Positions 27,055 through 35,802 of a stretch of DNA of 64,000 nt are shown here, piece after piece. The DNA comes from JBBSOK01 sp965219125 (GTDB lineage Bacteria; Bacteroidota; Bacteroidia; Flavobacteriales; Flavobacteriaceae), in assembly GCA_965219125.1 (NCBI GenBank), contig CBDCMO010000002.1:1054001-1118000 (forward strand), given 5' to 3'. Positions within the stretch are counted from its first letter, which is position 1. Each line of letters begins with the position of its first letter. A model generated the notes under the pieces. It was given only the letters and a program-made list of their open reading frames with translations, did no database searches and was not told the origin of the DNA. The position numbers and the translations under genes were made by a program.

Positions 27055-27095
27055 ACATTTAATTTATTTTCAAATTCAAAACAATTCAACCGATT

Positions 27096-28925
27096 ATGTT
27101 CCACAAATTTTTAGTACCTATTATTCTACTTGTTTTCGTAACTTCTTGTAAAGACAAAATCAATGAAACCGACGTAGACGCACCAAAAGAAAAAGAAAAT
27201 ATGGCTTTTAATGAAATTCTTGAAAATTATTATCAGGACAATTTAAAATTGAATCCGGTAAATGCCACTTTCAGTGGAGATAATAGATATGACGATCAAT
27301 TTCCAGATTTTATTTCGGATGAATATTTAGAGAAACTGAAAACAACGTACACTTCGTACAAAGATAAAATTTCGGCAATTGAAGATTCTACGCTTTCTTC
27401 AACCCAAAAAATGAGCAAAGATGTGTTGCTGTGGGAATGTAACATAAATCTTGAAACGCTAAATTTTAAAAACCTGCAATATTTCCCGATAGATCAAATG
27501 TGGAGCGTAAATTTGGTTATGGGCCAATTGGCAAGTGGCAGCAGCGCGCAACCTTTTAAAACTATAACAGATTATGAGAATTGGCTAAAACGGTTGGATG
27601 GTTATGTTATATGGCTGAATTCTGCAAAGCAAAATATGCAGAAAGGAATGTCGGAAAAATACGTGCTTCCAAAAAGTCTTGTTGAAAAAATCTTGCCACA
27701 GTTAGCAGAAATGACTGAACCCGATTTAGAAAAAAACCTTTTTTATTCGCCAATCAAAAATTTTCCCGATGGTTTTACTTCCGAAGAAAAAGATAGTTTG
27801 ACTTTAAAATATAAAAATAGTATTAATGAAAAAATTATCCCTGCGTACCAAAATCTGCACGACTTTATGGCTGGTGAATATTTGAACAAAAGCAGAAGTA
27901 CATCAGGAATTGCTGATACGCCGAATGGTGAGCAGTATTATCAACATCAAATAAAATTGTATACAACTACGAATTTGACGGCAGATGAAATTCATCAATT
28001 AGGTTTAAAAGAAGTTGCAAGGATTTCTTCGGAAATGGAAAAAGTGAAAAAGAAAATAGGTTTTGAAGGATCTTTAAAGGAGTTTTTTAATTTCGTTAGA
28101 ACCAATAAAGAATTGATGCCATACAAAGAGCCGCAACAAATTATTGATCATTTCAATCAAATTCATAACAGAATGCAACCAAAGTTGGATAAGCTTTTCA
28201 GCCAAAAACCGAAAACAGCTTTTATGGTAAAGCAGACAGAAAAATTCCGCGAAAACAGTGCAAGCGCAGAATATAATCCAGGAAGTTTGGATGGTACACG
28301 TCCCGGTATTTTTTATGTACCAATTCCGGATGCTACTAAATATAATGTATATTCAGACGAGTCGCTATTTTTGCACGAAGCAATCCCCGGACACCATTAT
28401 CAAATTTCATTAACACAGGAAAATGAGAATTTGCCAATGTTCAGAAAAACACTTTTTTATAGCGGTTATGGTGAAGGTTGGGCTTTATACTGCGAATCTT
28501 TGGGCAAGGAATTGGGCCTTTACACAGATCCCTATCAATATTTTGGAATGTTGGGTGCTGAAATGCACAGAGCCGTGAGATTGGTTGTAGATACCGGTTT
28601 GCATTCAAAAGGTTGGACACGAGAGCAGGCAATTACATATTCTTTAGGAAACGAAGCCGAAAGTGAAGAAGGCATAACTTCGGAAATTGAGCGATACATG
28701 GCAAATCCAGGCCAAGCACTTTCGTATAAAATTGGCCAATTAAAAATTCAGGAATTACGCAAAAAAGCAGAAAAAGAATTGGGCAAACATTTTGACATAA
28801 AAGAATATCACGCCGAAGTATTGGAAACAGGCTGTATTCCGTTGCAATTATTGGAAGATAAAATAAATGCGTGGATAAAAGAAATGAAAGACGAACCTAA
28901 GAAACGTAAGAAGTTTTCTATTTAG
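27096..28925 (+). CDS. DUF885 family lipoprotein, predicted metallopeptidase
   Basis: The 609-residue product starts with a lipoprotein signal (lipobox FVTSC near 13-17) and contains the DUF885 metallopeptidase core: LFLHEAIPGHHYQ holds the HExxxGHH-type zinc site near residue 426, followed by the YGEGWALYCE segment near 455. Family members are membrane or periplasmic peptidases of unclear substrate. It follows trmD by 41 nt and may share its transcript. Confidence 0.88.
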   Translation: MFHKFLVPIILLVFVTSCKDKINETDVDAPKEKENMAFNEILENYYQDNLKLNPVNATFSGDNRYDDQFPDFISDEYLEKLKTTYTSYKDKISAIEDSTLSSTQKMSKDVLLWECNINLETLNFKNLQYFPIDQMWSVNLVMGQLASGSSAQPFKTITDYENWLKRLDGYVIWLNSAKQNMQKGMSEKYVLPKSLVEKILPQLAEMTEPDLEKNLFYSPIKNFPDGFTSEEKDSLTLKYKNSINEKIIPAYQNLHDFMAGEYLNKSRSTSGIADTPNGEQYYQHQIKLYTTTNLTADEIHQLGLKEVARISSEMEKVKKKIGFEGSLKEFFNFVRTNKELMPYKEPQQIIDHFNQIHNRMQPKLDKLFSQKPKTAFMVKQTEKFRENSASAEYNPGSLDGTRPGIFYVPIPDATKYNVYSDESLFLHEAIPGHHYQISLTQENENLPMFRKTLFYSGYGEGWALYCESLGKELGLYTDPYQYFGMLGAEMHRAVRLVVDTGLHSKGWTREQAITYSLGNEAESEEGITSEIERYMANPGQALSYKIGQLKIQELRKKAEKELGKHFDIKEYHAEVLETGCIPLQLLEDKINAWIKEMKDEPKKRKKFSI

Positions 28926-29130
28926 GATTTTTTAATTTGAAACTTGTGAGTTGAAAAAGTCGCAGTCGCAGTAAGCAGTCGCAGTTTGAACGCAAAATGA
29001 AAAATAAATGTAATATTAAAATTAGATAATTAATTTCCAATTGATTGCCGAGCAAAGTCTTACGTCATACGTCATGTAGCGAAGCGGTCTTAAGTCGTTT
29101 TTACCATATTAAAGATATTTGAAACAACAC
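28926..29130. other. Intergenic region with short repeated words
   Basis: No gene is seen. The stretch at 28964-28996 repeats GTCGCAGT-type words, and 29060-29096 repeats TACGTCAT. Related GTCGCAGTTTGCAGT text recurs at 47567-47582. This looks like dispersed low-complexity intergenic repeat material. Confidence 0.5.
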
Positions 29131-29160
29131 TTGCACTTAAACTAAATTTGTCTATTTTTG
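29131..29160 (+). promoter_or_regulatory. Promoter of rplS
   Basis: TTG at 29131-29133 and TATTTTTG at 29153-29160, separated by 19 nt, fit the Bacteroidota consensus very well. The box is followed by CACCC, as in the rRNA and thrS promoters. It predicts a leader of about 65 nt before the rplS ATG. Confidence 0.8.
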
Positions 29161-29231
29161 CACCCAATTTAACCAACCTCTGGCGAAAATCGTGAATGTT
29201 GCTTAATGATAACATTATCAATAAAATTAAG

Positions 29232-29582
29232 ATGGAAGAGTTATTAAAATTTGTGCAAAGCGAATTTGTTCCAAAAAAAGATTTCCCTGAATTTTCAGCA
29301 GGTGATACCATTACGGTTTTCTATGAAATCCGTGAAGGTGAAAAAACAAGAACACAGTTTTTTCGTGGTGTAGTAATACAAGTAAAAGGTACTGGATCCA
29401 GCAAAACTTTTACAATCCGCAAAATGTCCGGTACTGTTGGTGTAGAGCGTATTTTCCCAGTGAATTTACCAACCCTTCAAAAAATTGAAATCAACAAAAA
29501 AGGTAGCGTACGTAGAAAACGTATTTACTACTTTAGAGGTCTTACCGGTAAAAAAGCCCGTATTAAAGAAAAACGTTACTAG
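29232..29582 (+). CDS. rplS: 50S ribosomal protein L19
   Basis: L19 lies at the interface of the ribosomal subunits. The 116-residue product contains FSAGDTITVFYEIREG, RTQFFRGVVIQ, the FTIRKMSGTVGVERIFP signature and the C-terminal RRKRIYYFRGLTGKKARI. The ATG at 29232 (MEELLKFVQ) matches the family; the longer open frame from 29196 would begin in the leader. The leader between the promoter and the ATG contains a small AT hairpin (TGATA/TATCA) that could be regulatory. A strong terminator follows. Confidence 0.97.
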   Translation: MEELLKFVQSEFVPKKDFPEFSAGDTITVFYEIREGEKTRTQFFRGVVIQVKGTGSSKTFTIRKMSGTVGVERIFPVNLPTLQKIEINKKGSVRRKRIYYFRGLTGKKARIKEKRY

Positions 29583-29603
29583 CTTTCTGACCATAAATTA
29601 TAA

Positions 29604-29635
29604 AAAGTCCCCACCAAAAACGGGGACTTTCTGCG
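29604..29635 (+). terminator. Rho-independent terminator after rplS
   Basis: AAAGTCCCC (29604-29612) pairs perfectly with GGGGACTTT (29622-29630). Confidence 0.85.
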
Positions 29636-29694
29636 TTTTGAACAATTGTTAATAATGTTGGTTAATTAGGTGTTCATATTTACGACCGTATAAT

Positions 29695-29727
29695 TTTGGA
29701 AATCATTTGATTGTGTTCTTATATTTG
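29695..29727 (+). promoter_or_regulatory. Promoter in the gene-free rplS-icd interval
   Basis: TTTG at 29695-29698 and TATATTTG at 29720-29727 are 21 nt apart, a good Bacteroidota promoter. No open reading frame follows, so it is expected to drive a non-coding transcript. An A/T-rich stem with T-run (29758-29794) lies 30 nt downstream and could end or attenuate it. Confidence 0.6.
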
Positions 29728-29889
29728 TTTCATCAACGTAGTGTTACAGCTAAGTTGGTATACATAAAGTAACGTTCTTTATACATACTTTTTTATACTT
29801 GTTGGAAGTCTTTACTGTTTTACTACAGTTTGTACTTAGAGTAAAAAAAAGTAGGAGCTATTTATTTATTCAATTACAGATTGACTTAT

Positions 29890-30056
29890 TGTTAAAGTAA
29901 TAGAACAAATTTAATAGACTCTGTTGTAGCAAATCACAACCGCAAGGGTATAATAAACTTGCGTTATCACGAATTTAATTCGAGAGGTTGGCAACGGTTT
30001 ACTGCACAAGAAGCCATAGTGTTGCAGTATTGCAATAGTATGGCTTTTCTTGTTTT
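29890..30056 (+). ncRNA. Candidate structured small RNA with terminator
   Basis: There is no coding frame here, but a series of perfect short hairpins: GTTGT/ACAAC (29923-29940), CGCAAG/CTTGCG (29941-29963) and CGAAT/ATTCG (29970-29982). It ends in a strong terminator in which AAGCCATA pairs with TATGGCTT and TTGCA with TGCAA (30011-30046), followed by a T-rich tail. The transcript could begin here or at the promoter near 29727. It is not tRNA, tmRNA, RNase P or SRP RNA by their usual signatures; icd has its own promoter downstream, so it is not simply the icd leader. The 5' end is uncertain. Confidence 0.45.
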
Positions 30057-30146
30057 ATTAATTTACCACTTTTCAAATAAACATAAAACAAGCGAAATAC
30101 TTCACAATTAGCAATTTCAATACTTTCAGAACCTACTCCTATTCGC

Positions 30147-30154
30147 TATATTTG
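30147..30154 (+). promoter_or_regulatory. Predicted -7 promoter box of icd
   Basis: TATATTTG matches TAnnTTTG exactly and lies about 57 nt before the icd ATG. It begins inside the region upstream of the longer open frame at 30154, supporting the ATG at 30211. Confidence 0.6.
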
Positions 30155-30210
30155 TGATTTTCCCAAATAAAATTACTCCAAAATATATAATTTCAAAATA
30201 TACTTTTAAC

Positions 30211-32439
30211 ATGACAAAACCCGCCAAAATACTTTATACCAAAACAGACGAAGCGCCAGCATTGGCAACATATTCATTTCTTCCAATTGTTCAAGCTTTT
30301 ACTGCACCTTCAAATATTGAAATTGAAACAAGGGACATTTCATTAGCTAACCGAATTTTATCTTTATTCCCTGAAAATTTAAAACCAGAACAACGCGTTA
30401 ATGATGATTTGTCCGAGTTGGGCGAATTGGCAAAAACGCCAGAAGCAAATATTATTAAACTTCCAAATATTAGTGCTTCCGTTCCACAATTGGGTGAAGC
30501 AATCACCGAACTTCAAAAGAAAGGTTTTGCTATCCCAGATTATCCTGAAAATCCACAGAATGATGCAGAAAAGGAAATCCGTACTAAATATGATAAAGTA
30601 AAAGGTAGCGCCGTTAATCCTGTATTACGTGAAGGTAATAGTGACCGACGCGCGCCAAAAGCGGTAAAAAATTATGCGAAAAACCATCCGCATAGTATGG
30701 GAGCGTGGAGCAAAGACAGCAAGAGCAAAGTCGCAACAATGGATAAAGGCGATTTTAGACACACAGAAAAATCATTAACGCTTCAAAATAATGATGTTTT
30801 AAAAATAGTTTTAACAAATGCTTCAGGTGAAAAAACAGTTTTAAAAGAAAATTTAGAAGTGTTGAAAGGCGAAATTATCGATGCTTCGGTAATGAGCAAA
30901 AAATCGCTGATCTCATTTCTTCAAAAGGAAGTAAAGGAAGCTAAAGATGAAAAAATTCTGTTTTCATTACACATGAAAGCAACGATGATGAAGATTAGCG
31001 ACCCGATTATTTTTGGACACGCAGTTAAAGTTTATTTTGCTGAATTATTTGAAAAGTTTGGAGAAGATTTCAAAAAAATAGGATTTGATGTAAACAATGG
31101 TTTTGGCGATTTGGAAAGTAGGTTGGCCGGACTTCCGAAGGAAAAGCAAACTGAAATAACAGCTGAAATTGAAAAAATAATTAATAACGGTCCCGATTTG
31201 GCAATGGTTAATAGCGACAAAGGAATTACCAATCTTCATGTGCCAAGCGATGTAATTATTGACGCATCGATGCCAGCTATGATTAGAAATTCTGGCCAAA
31301 TGTGGAATAAAGCCGGAAAAAGTCAAGATACGTTGGCGGTTATTCCAGATAGCAGTTATGCCGACGTTTATGAAACTACAATCGAATTTTGTAAAAAACA
31401 CGGAGCTTTCGACCCGACAACAATGGGAACAGTTCCAAACGTAGGTTTAATGGCTCAAAAAGCTGAAGAATATGGCAGCCACGACAAAACATTTGAAATT
31501 AAAGCTGACGGAAAAGTTGACGTCTTAAATAGTGAAGGAAAAGTTATTATAGAACATAAAGTAGAAGAAGGTGATATTTGGCGTATGTGCCAAGTAAAAG
31601 ATTTGCCTGTTCAAGATTGGATAAAACTTGCCGTAAGCAGAGCACGTGCTACAAAAACTCCAACCATATTTTGGTTGGATGAAGACCGCGCTCACGATGC
31701 AGAATTAATTAAAAAAGTAAACCAATATTTACCCGAACACGATACAAAAGGATTGGATATAAAGATTTTAAGCCCAAAAAAAGCTACAGAATATACTTTA
31801 GAAAGAATCATAAAAGGCGAGGACACAATCTCGGTTACAGGAAATGTGCTGCGTGATTATTTAACAGACCTCTTCCCAATTCTGGAAGTTGGCACAAGCG
31901 CAAAAATGCTTTCAATAGTTCCATTAATGAACGGTGGCGGCCTTTTTGAAACAGGAGCAGGTGGAAGTGCACCAAAGCACGTAGAACAATTTATGGATGA
32001 AGGCCATTTACGTTGGGACAGTTTAGGCGAGTTTCTAGCTTTGGCAGTTTCGTTAGAACATTTAGGCGAAACAAACGATAATAAAAAAGCAATATTATTG
32101 GGCGAAACCTTAGATGATGCAACCGAAAAATATTTAGAAAATAGCAAATCGCCTAGTAGAAAAGTTGGAGAATTGGATAATCGTGGAAGCCACTTTTATT
32201 TAGCGATGTATTGGGCGGAAGCTTTGGCAAATCAAAATAAAGACGAAATGCTGAAAGATAGATTTACACCAATCGCCAAAAAATTAAAAGACAACGAAGC
32301 TAAAATTGTTGAAGAATTAAATAAAGCGCAAGGTCATAAAATTGATATTGGTGGCTATTATGAACCAACAGAAAAATTGGTGAAGGAACAAATGAGGCCG
32401 AGTAAGACTTTTAATGATATTTTGGCCGAGATAAAGTAA
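30211..32439 (+). CDS. icd: NADP-dependent isocitrate dehydrogenase, monomeric type
   Basis: This TCA-cycle enzyme oxidatively decarboxylates isocitrate to 2-oxoglutarate with NADP. At 742 residues it is the large monomeric form: AKILYTKTDEAPALATYSFLP at the N-terminus, VNPVLREGNSDRRAP, the PHSMGAW stretch and IVPLMNGGGLFETGAGGSAP are characteristic. The ATG at 30211 gives the family N-terminus MTKPAK. It stands alone between the candidate small RNA and the TonB receptor. Confidence 0.96.
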   Translation: MTKPAKILYTKTDEAPALATYSFLPIVQAFTAPSNIEIETRDISLANRILSLFPENLKPEQRVNDDLSELGELAKTPEANIIKLPNISASVPQLGEAITELQKKGFAIPDYPENPQNDAEKEIRTKYDKVKGSAVNPVLREGNSDRRAPKAVKNYAKNHPHSMGAWSKDSKSKVATMDKGDFRHTEKSLTLQNNDVLKIVLTNASGEKTVLKENLEVLKGEIIDASVMSKKSLISFLQKEVKEAKDEKILFSLHMKATMMKISDPIIFGHAVKVYFAELFEKFGEDFKKIGFDVNNGFGDLESRLAGLPKEKQTEITAEIEKIINNGPDLAMVNSDKGITNLHVPSDVIIDASMPAMIRNSGQMWNKAGKSQDTLAVIPDSSYADVYETTIEFCKKHGAFDPTTMGTVPNVGLMAQKAEEYGSHDKTFEIKADGKVDVLNSEGKVIIEHKVEEGDIWRMCQVKDLPVQDWIKLAVSRARATKTPTIFWLDEDRAHDAELIKKVNQYLPEHDTKGLDIKILSPKKATEYTLERIIKGEDTISVTGNVLRDYLTDLFPILEVGTSAKMLSIVPLMNGGGLFETGAGGSAPKHVEQFMDEGHLRWDSLGEFLALAVSLEHLGETNDNKKAILLGETLDDATEKYLENSKSPSRKVGELDNRGSHFYLAMYWAEALANQNKDEMLKDRFTPIAKKLKDNEAKIVEELNKAQGHKIDIGGYYEPTEKLVKEQMRPSKTFNDILAEIK

Positions 32440-32488
32440 TTGTTCAAAGAATCCGACAACTTGATTAAACTTCAAAACTGAATTAATT

Positions 32489-32561
32489 TGTCTGTTCGAG
32501 CGCAGTCGAGACCTTATTAAACGTAAAAATCTTGTAGTTCTCGACTGCGCTCGAACAGACA
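32489..32561. repeat. Perfect 23-bp inverted repeat of the TCGAGCGCAGTCGAGA type
   Basis: Arms at 32489-32511 and 32539-32561 are perfect inverted copies around a 27-nt spacer. GC content is far above the surrounding DNA. The sequence resembles a dispersed intergenic element that I associate with flavobacterial genomes. It could form a stable hairpin after icd, but no T-run follows. Confidence 0.75.
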
Positions 32562-32602
32562 TCTCAAGCAAATTTAAATACTTCAATTTTTTAAAATTAG
32601 CT

Positions 32603-34975
32603 GTGAAAAACATTATATTTTTTCTATTATTCTTTGCCAGCGCAACAATTTTCGCCCAAGAAAAATACACTCTAAGTGGTACAATTTCTGAAGCTGAAAC
32701 TGGGGAAACCTTAATTGGCGTTAATGTCATAATACCATCATTACAAACAGGCACGGTTACTAATGAATATGGGTTTTACTCTATAACACTCCCAAAAGGT
32801 GACTACGAATTTTTCTTTAGCAATCTAGGCTTTAAGACGATTAAAACAAATCTGTCACTTAGCGAAAATGTGAAGAAAGACTTAACCCTATCTGCCGAAA
32901 CCGAAACCTTAGACGAAATAGTTTTAAAAACCGATGTAGAAAAACTCAATATTCGCGACCCGCAAATGAGCGCAAATTCGCTGTCGGTAAATACCATAAA
33001 ACAAATACCAGTAGTACTTGGCGAGGTAGATGTTATAAAAGCAATCACACTTTTGCCAGGCGTTACAAGTGCCGGCGAAGGCGCAAGTGGTTTTAATGTG
33101 CGTGGTGGCGCTGCAGATCAAAACCTAATTCTATTGGATGAAGCAACTTTGTATAGTTCTTCTCACCTTTTCGGTTTTTTCTCTGTTTTTAATCCAGATG
33201 CCATCAAAGATTTAACACTATATAAAGGCGGAATTCCTGCTCGATATGGCGGTCGGGTTGCTTCGGTTTTAGATATTTACCAAAAAGACGGAAGCAAAAA
33301 ACATTTTGGAGCTATTGGCGGAATAGGTTTGGTTTCAAGCAGATTATTGGTTGAAGGTCCTATTAAAAAGGATACCGCTTCCTTTCTATTTGGTGGGCGC
33401 AGTAGTTATGCCCATTTATTTTTGCCTTTGTTCAATAATGATAATGTAGCTTATTTTTATGATTTGAATACCAAAATAAGTTATGATGTAAATAAAAATA
33501 ACAGATTATTTTTATCAGGATATTTTGGTCGCGATGTTTTTAGTATTAACGACACTTTCTCAAATACCTTTGGAAATACAACTTTAAATTTACGTTGGAA
33601 CCATCTATTTTCAGACAAATTATTTAGCAATCTTTCAGCGATTTATTCAGATTATTATTACGGTTTAGAGTTGACTTTTGTTGAATTTCAGTTTGATAGC
33701 GGCATAACCAACGCCAATTTAAAATATGATTTCACACATTATATTTCAAATAATCTAAAACTCAATTACGGTTTAAATAGTATTTATTACAAATTCAATC
33801 CGGGCGATGTGAAGCCGATTAATGAAACTTCGGGAATAAATGCTTTTAAATTAAACGATAAATACGCTTTTGAAAATGCTATTTATTTAGATTCTGAAAT
33901 AAAAGTTGCCAATAATCTTAATATTCAAGCGGGTTTACGGCTTTCAACTTTTAACCGATTAGGACAAGATGGATTTAATCTTTATGCTAACGACAATCCA
34001 ATTTTATTCAACGATGATTTAAAAATCTATCAAAAAGCAACTCCAATTGATACGGTTTCTTTCAGCCGAGGAAAAACAATCAAATCGTTTGTAAATTTAG
34101 AACCCCGTTTTGCGCTTTCGTATCAATTGAATGATATTTCATCTGTAAAAGCCAGCTACAACAGAACATCGCAATACATTCATTTAATTTCAAATACAAC
34201 TGCGCCAACACCTTTTGATGTGTACGCACCAAGTGGAAAATATATTGAACCACAATTGGCAGACCAAGTTGCATTGGGTTATTTCAGAAAATTTGATGGG
34301 TATTCACTTGAAGTTGAAACGTACGTAAAGAAAGTTCAAAATAGATTGGATTACGTTGATGATGCCGATTTAATTGCCAACAATGCTATCGAACAAATTT
34401 TATTAAGCGGTGAAGCTCGCGCCTATGGATTGGAGATCTTATTGCGAAAAACAGCAGGTAAGTTTCAAGGTTGGTTTGCGTACACGTTTAGTAAAAGTGA
34501 GCAACGCACGCCAGGCAGAACTGCTTTGGAATCGGGAATAAACAATGGAAATTGGTACAACAGTCCGTGGGATAAAACGCACGATATCAGCATTACCGCA
34601 CAATATGAACTTTCAGATAAATGGAAATTTGGCGCAAATATGATTTATCAAACCGGGCAACCAACAACTTTTCCAGAAGGACAATATGTTTACAACGGTC
34701 AAGTTGTACCGGTTTACGAAGCCAGAAATAGCAGCCGTTTGCCAAATTATCACCATTTAGATGTTTCGGCAACGTGGACGCCACATCCCGAAGGTCGAAA
34801 ATTATTCAACCGAAATTGGCAGGGAGAATGGGTTTTCAGTATTTATAATTTGTATAATCGCAAAAATGCAGCTTCTATTTCATTTAGGGAAAATACAGAT
34901 ATCAATCAAAATGAGGCAGTTCGGCTATCTATCTTCGGAATAATTCCGGCAGTAACGTATAATTTTAAATTCTAA
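32603..34975 (+). CDS. TonB-dependent outer membrane receptor with carboxypeptidase-like N-terminal domain
   Basis: The 790-residue product has a signal peptide (ending TIFAQ), a carboxypeptidase regulatory-like beta-sandwich (about 20-105, GTISEAETGETLIGVNVIIP), a plug domain (about 110-225, with PGVTSAGEGASGFNVRGG) and a C-terminal beta-barrel ending in Phe (VTYNFKF). Such receptors import large or scarce nutrients using TonB energy. The start is GTG at 32603; no ATG is available upstream. It is followed after 4 nt by a DUF4249 lipoprotein, the usual pairing in Bacteroidota. The ligand is unknown. Confidence 0.93.
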   Translation: MKNIIFFLLFFASATIFAQEKYTLSGTISEAETGETLIGVNVIIPSLQTGTVTNEYGFYSITLPKGDYEFFFSNLGFKTIKTNLSLSENVKKDLTLSAETETLDEIVLKTDVEKLNIRDPQMSANSLSVNTIKQIPVVLGEVDVIKAITLLPGVTSAGEGASGFNVRGGAADQNLILLDEATLYSSSHLFGFFSVFNPDAIKDLTLYKGGIPARYGGRVASVLDIYQKDGSKKHFGAIGGIGLVSSRLLVEGPIKKDTASFLFGGRSSYAHLFLPLFNNDNVAYFYDLNTKISYDVNKNNRLFLSGYFGRDVFSINDTFSNTFGNTTLNLRWNHLFSDKLFSNLSAIYSDYYYGLELTFVEFQFDSGITNANLKYDFTHYISNNLKLNYGLNSIYYKFNPGDVKPINETSGINAFKLNDKYAFENAIYLDSEIKVANNLNIQAGLRLSTFNRLGQDGFNLYANDNPILFNDDLKIYQKATPIDTVSFSRGKTIKSFVNLEPRFALSYQLNDISSVKASYNRTSQYIHLISNTTAPTPFDVYAPSGKYIEPQLADQVALGYFRKFDGYSLEVETYVKKVQNRLDYVDDADLIANNAIEQILLSGEARAYGLEILLRKTAGKFQGWFAYTFSKSEQRTPGRTALESGINNGNWYNSPWDKTHDISITAQYELSDKWKFGANMIYQTGQPTTFPEGQYVYNGQVVPVYEARNSSRLPNYHHLDVSATWTPHPEGRKLFNRNWQGEWVFSIYNLYNRKNAASISFRENTDINQNEAVRLSIFGIIPAVTYNFKF

Positions 34976-34979
34976 GGAA

Positions 34980-35780
34980 ATGAAAAAGATTCTAATTTTA
35001 TTGGTTTTCTTCGGAATAATGACTTCTTGCGAAGATGTGATTGATGTAGATTTGAATACTGCAGAACCAAGGTTGGTTATTGAGGCCAATATAAATTTGT
35101 TGGTTGATAATACTTCTGAAAGCATTGTAAAACTTACAACAACGGCACCTTTTTTTGAAAACCAAATTCCCGAAGTTTCAAATGCAACCGTAACAATTAC
35201 GGATGGTAATGGAATAATTTATCCTTTTCAATATACTGAAAATGGAAAATATATTAGCGATTTAATTCCCCAGCAAAATTTAGATTATACGTTACACATT
35301 TTTTACGAAGGCGAAAATTATACAGCCACAACCCGTTTAAAAACTGCAGTACCGTTGGAATTTGTAACGCAACGTGACGATGGTGGTTTTAGTGGTGAAG
35401 ATATTGAGTTGAAAGCATTTTTCACAGACCCAGGCGGAATTGATAACTATTATTTCTTTGAAGGTTTATCGAGTGCCGGTAATAGTTATGATGCGTTGGA
35501 TGATGAATTTTTTGATGGAAATACAATTTTTGGCTATTATTTAATTGAAGACTTAGCGCAAGGTGATGTTGTAACGTTTAATTTATATGGCGTAGATAAG
35601 CCATTTTATAATTTTATGTTCATATTATTACAGCAAACTGGAGACGCTAGCGACGGGCCGTTTGAAACACAACCAGCCACAGTTAGAGGCAATATTGTGA
35701 ATGAAAATAGTCCAGAAAATTTTCCGCTAGGATATTTTAGGGTTTCTGAAAAATATACTTTAGTTTACACGGTTCAATAA
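34980..35780 (+). CDS. DUF4249 family lipoprotein
   Basis: The 266-residue product has a lipobox IMTSC near residues 13-17 (Cys17) and the DUF4249 pattern EPRLVIEANINLLVDN, ATVTITDGNG, YTLHIFYEGENYTATT. It contains no SusD-like helices. It is 4 nt downstream of the TonB receptor and is presumably its surface-exposed or periplasmic partner, an association typical of the family. The function is not known experimentally. Confidence 0.9.
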   Translation: MKKILILLVFFGIMTSCEDVIDVDLNTAEPRLVIEANINLLVDNTSESIVKLTTTAPFFENQIPEVSNATVTITDGNGIIYPFQYTENGKYISDLIPQQNLDYTLHIFYEGENYTATTRLKTAVPLEFVTQRDDGGFSGEDIELKAFFTDPGGIDNYYFFEGLSSAGNSYDALDDEFFDGNTIFGYYLIEDLAQGDVVTFNLYGVDKPFYNFMFILLQQTGDASDGPFETQPATVRGNIVNENSPENFPLGYFRVSEKYTLVYTVQ

Positions 35781-35802
35781 TTTTTCAATAAAAAAATTTG
35801 AA

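Noticed and set aside
29890..30056. 6S RNA, tmRNA, RNase P or SRP RNA
   Set aside because: The conserved cores of tmRNA, RNase P and SRP RNA are absent, and I could not draw the single long rod with central bubble of 6S RNA. Left as an unidentified candidate.
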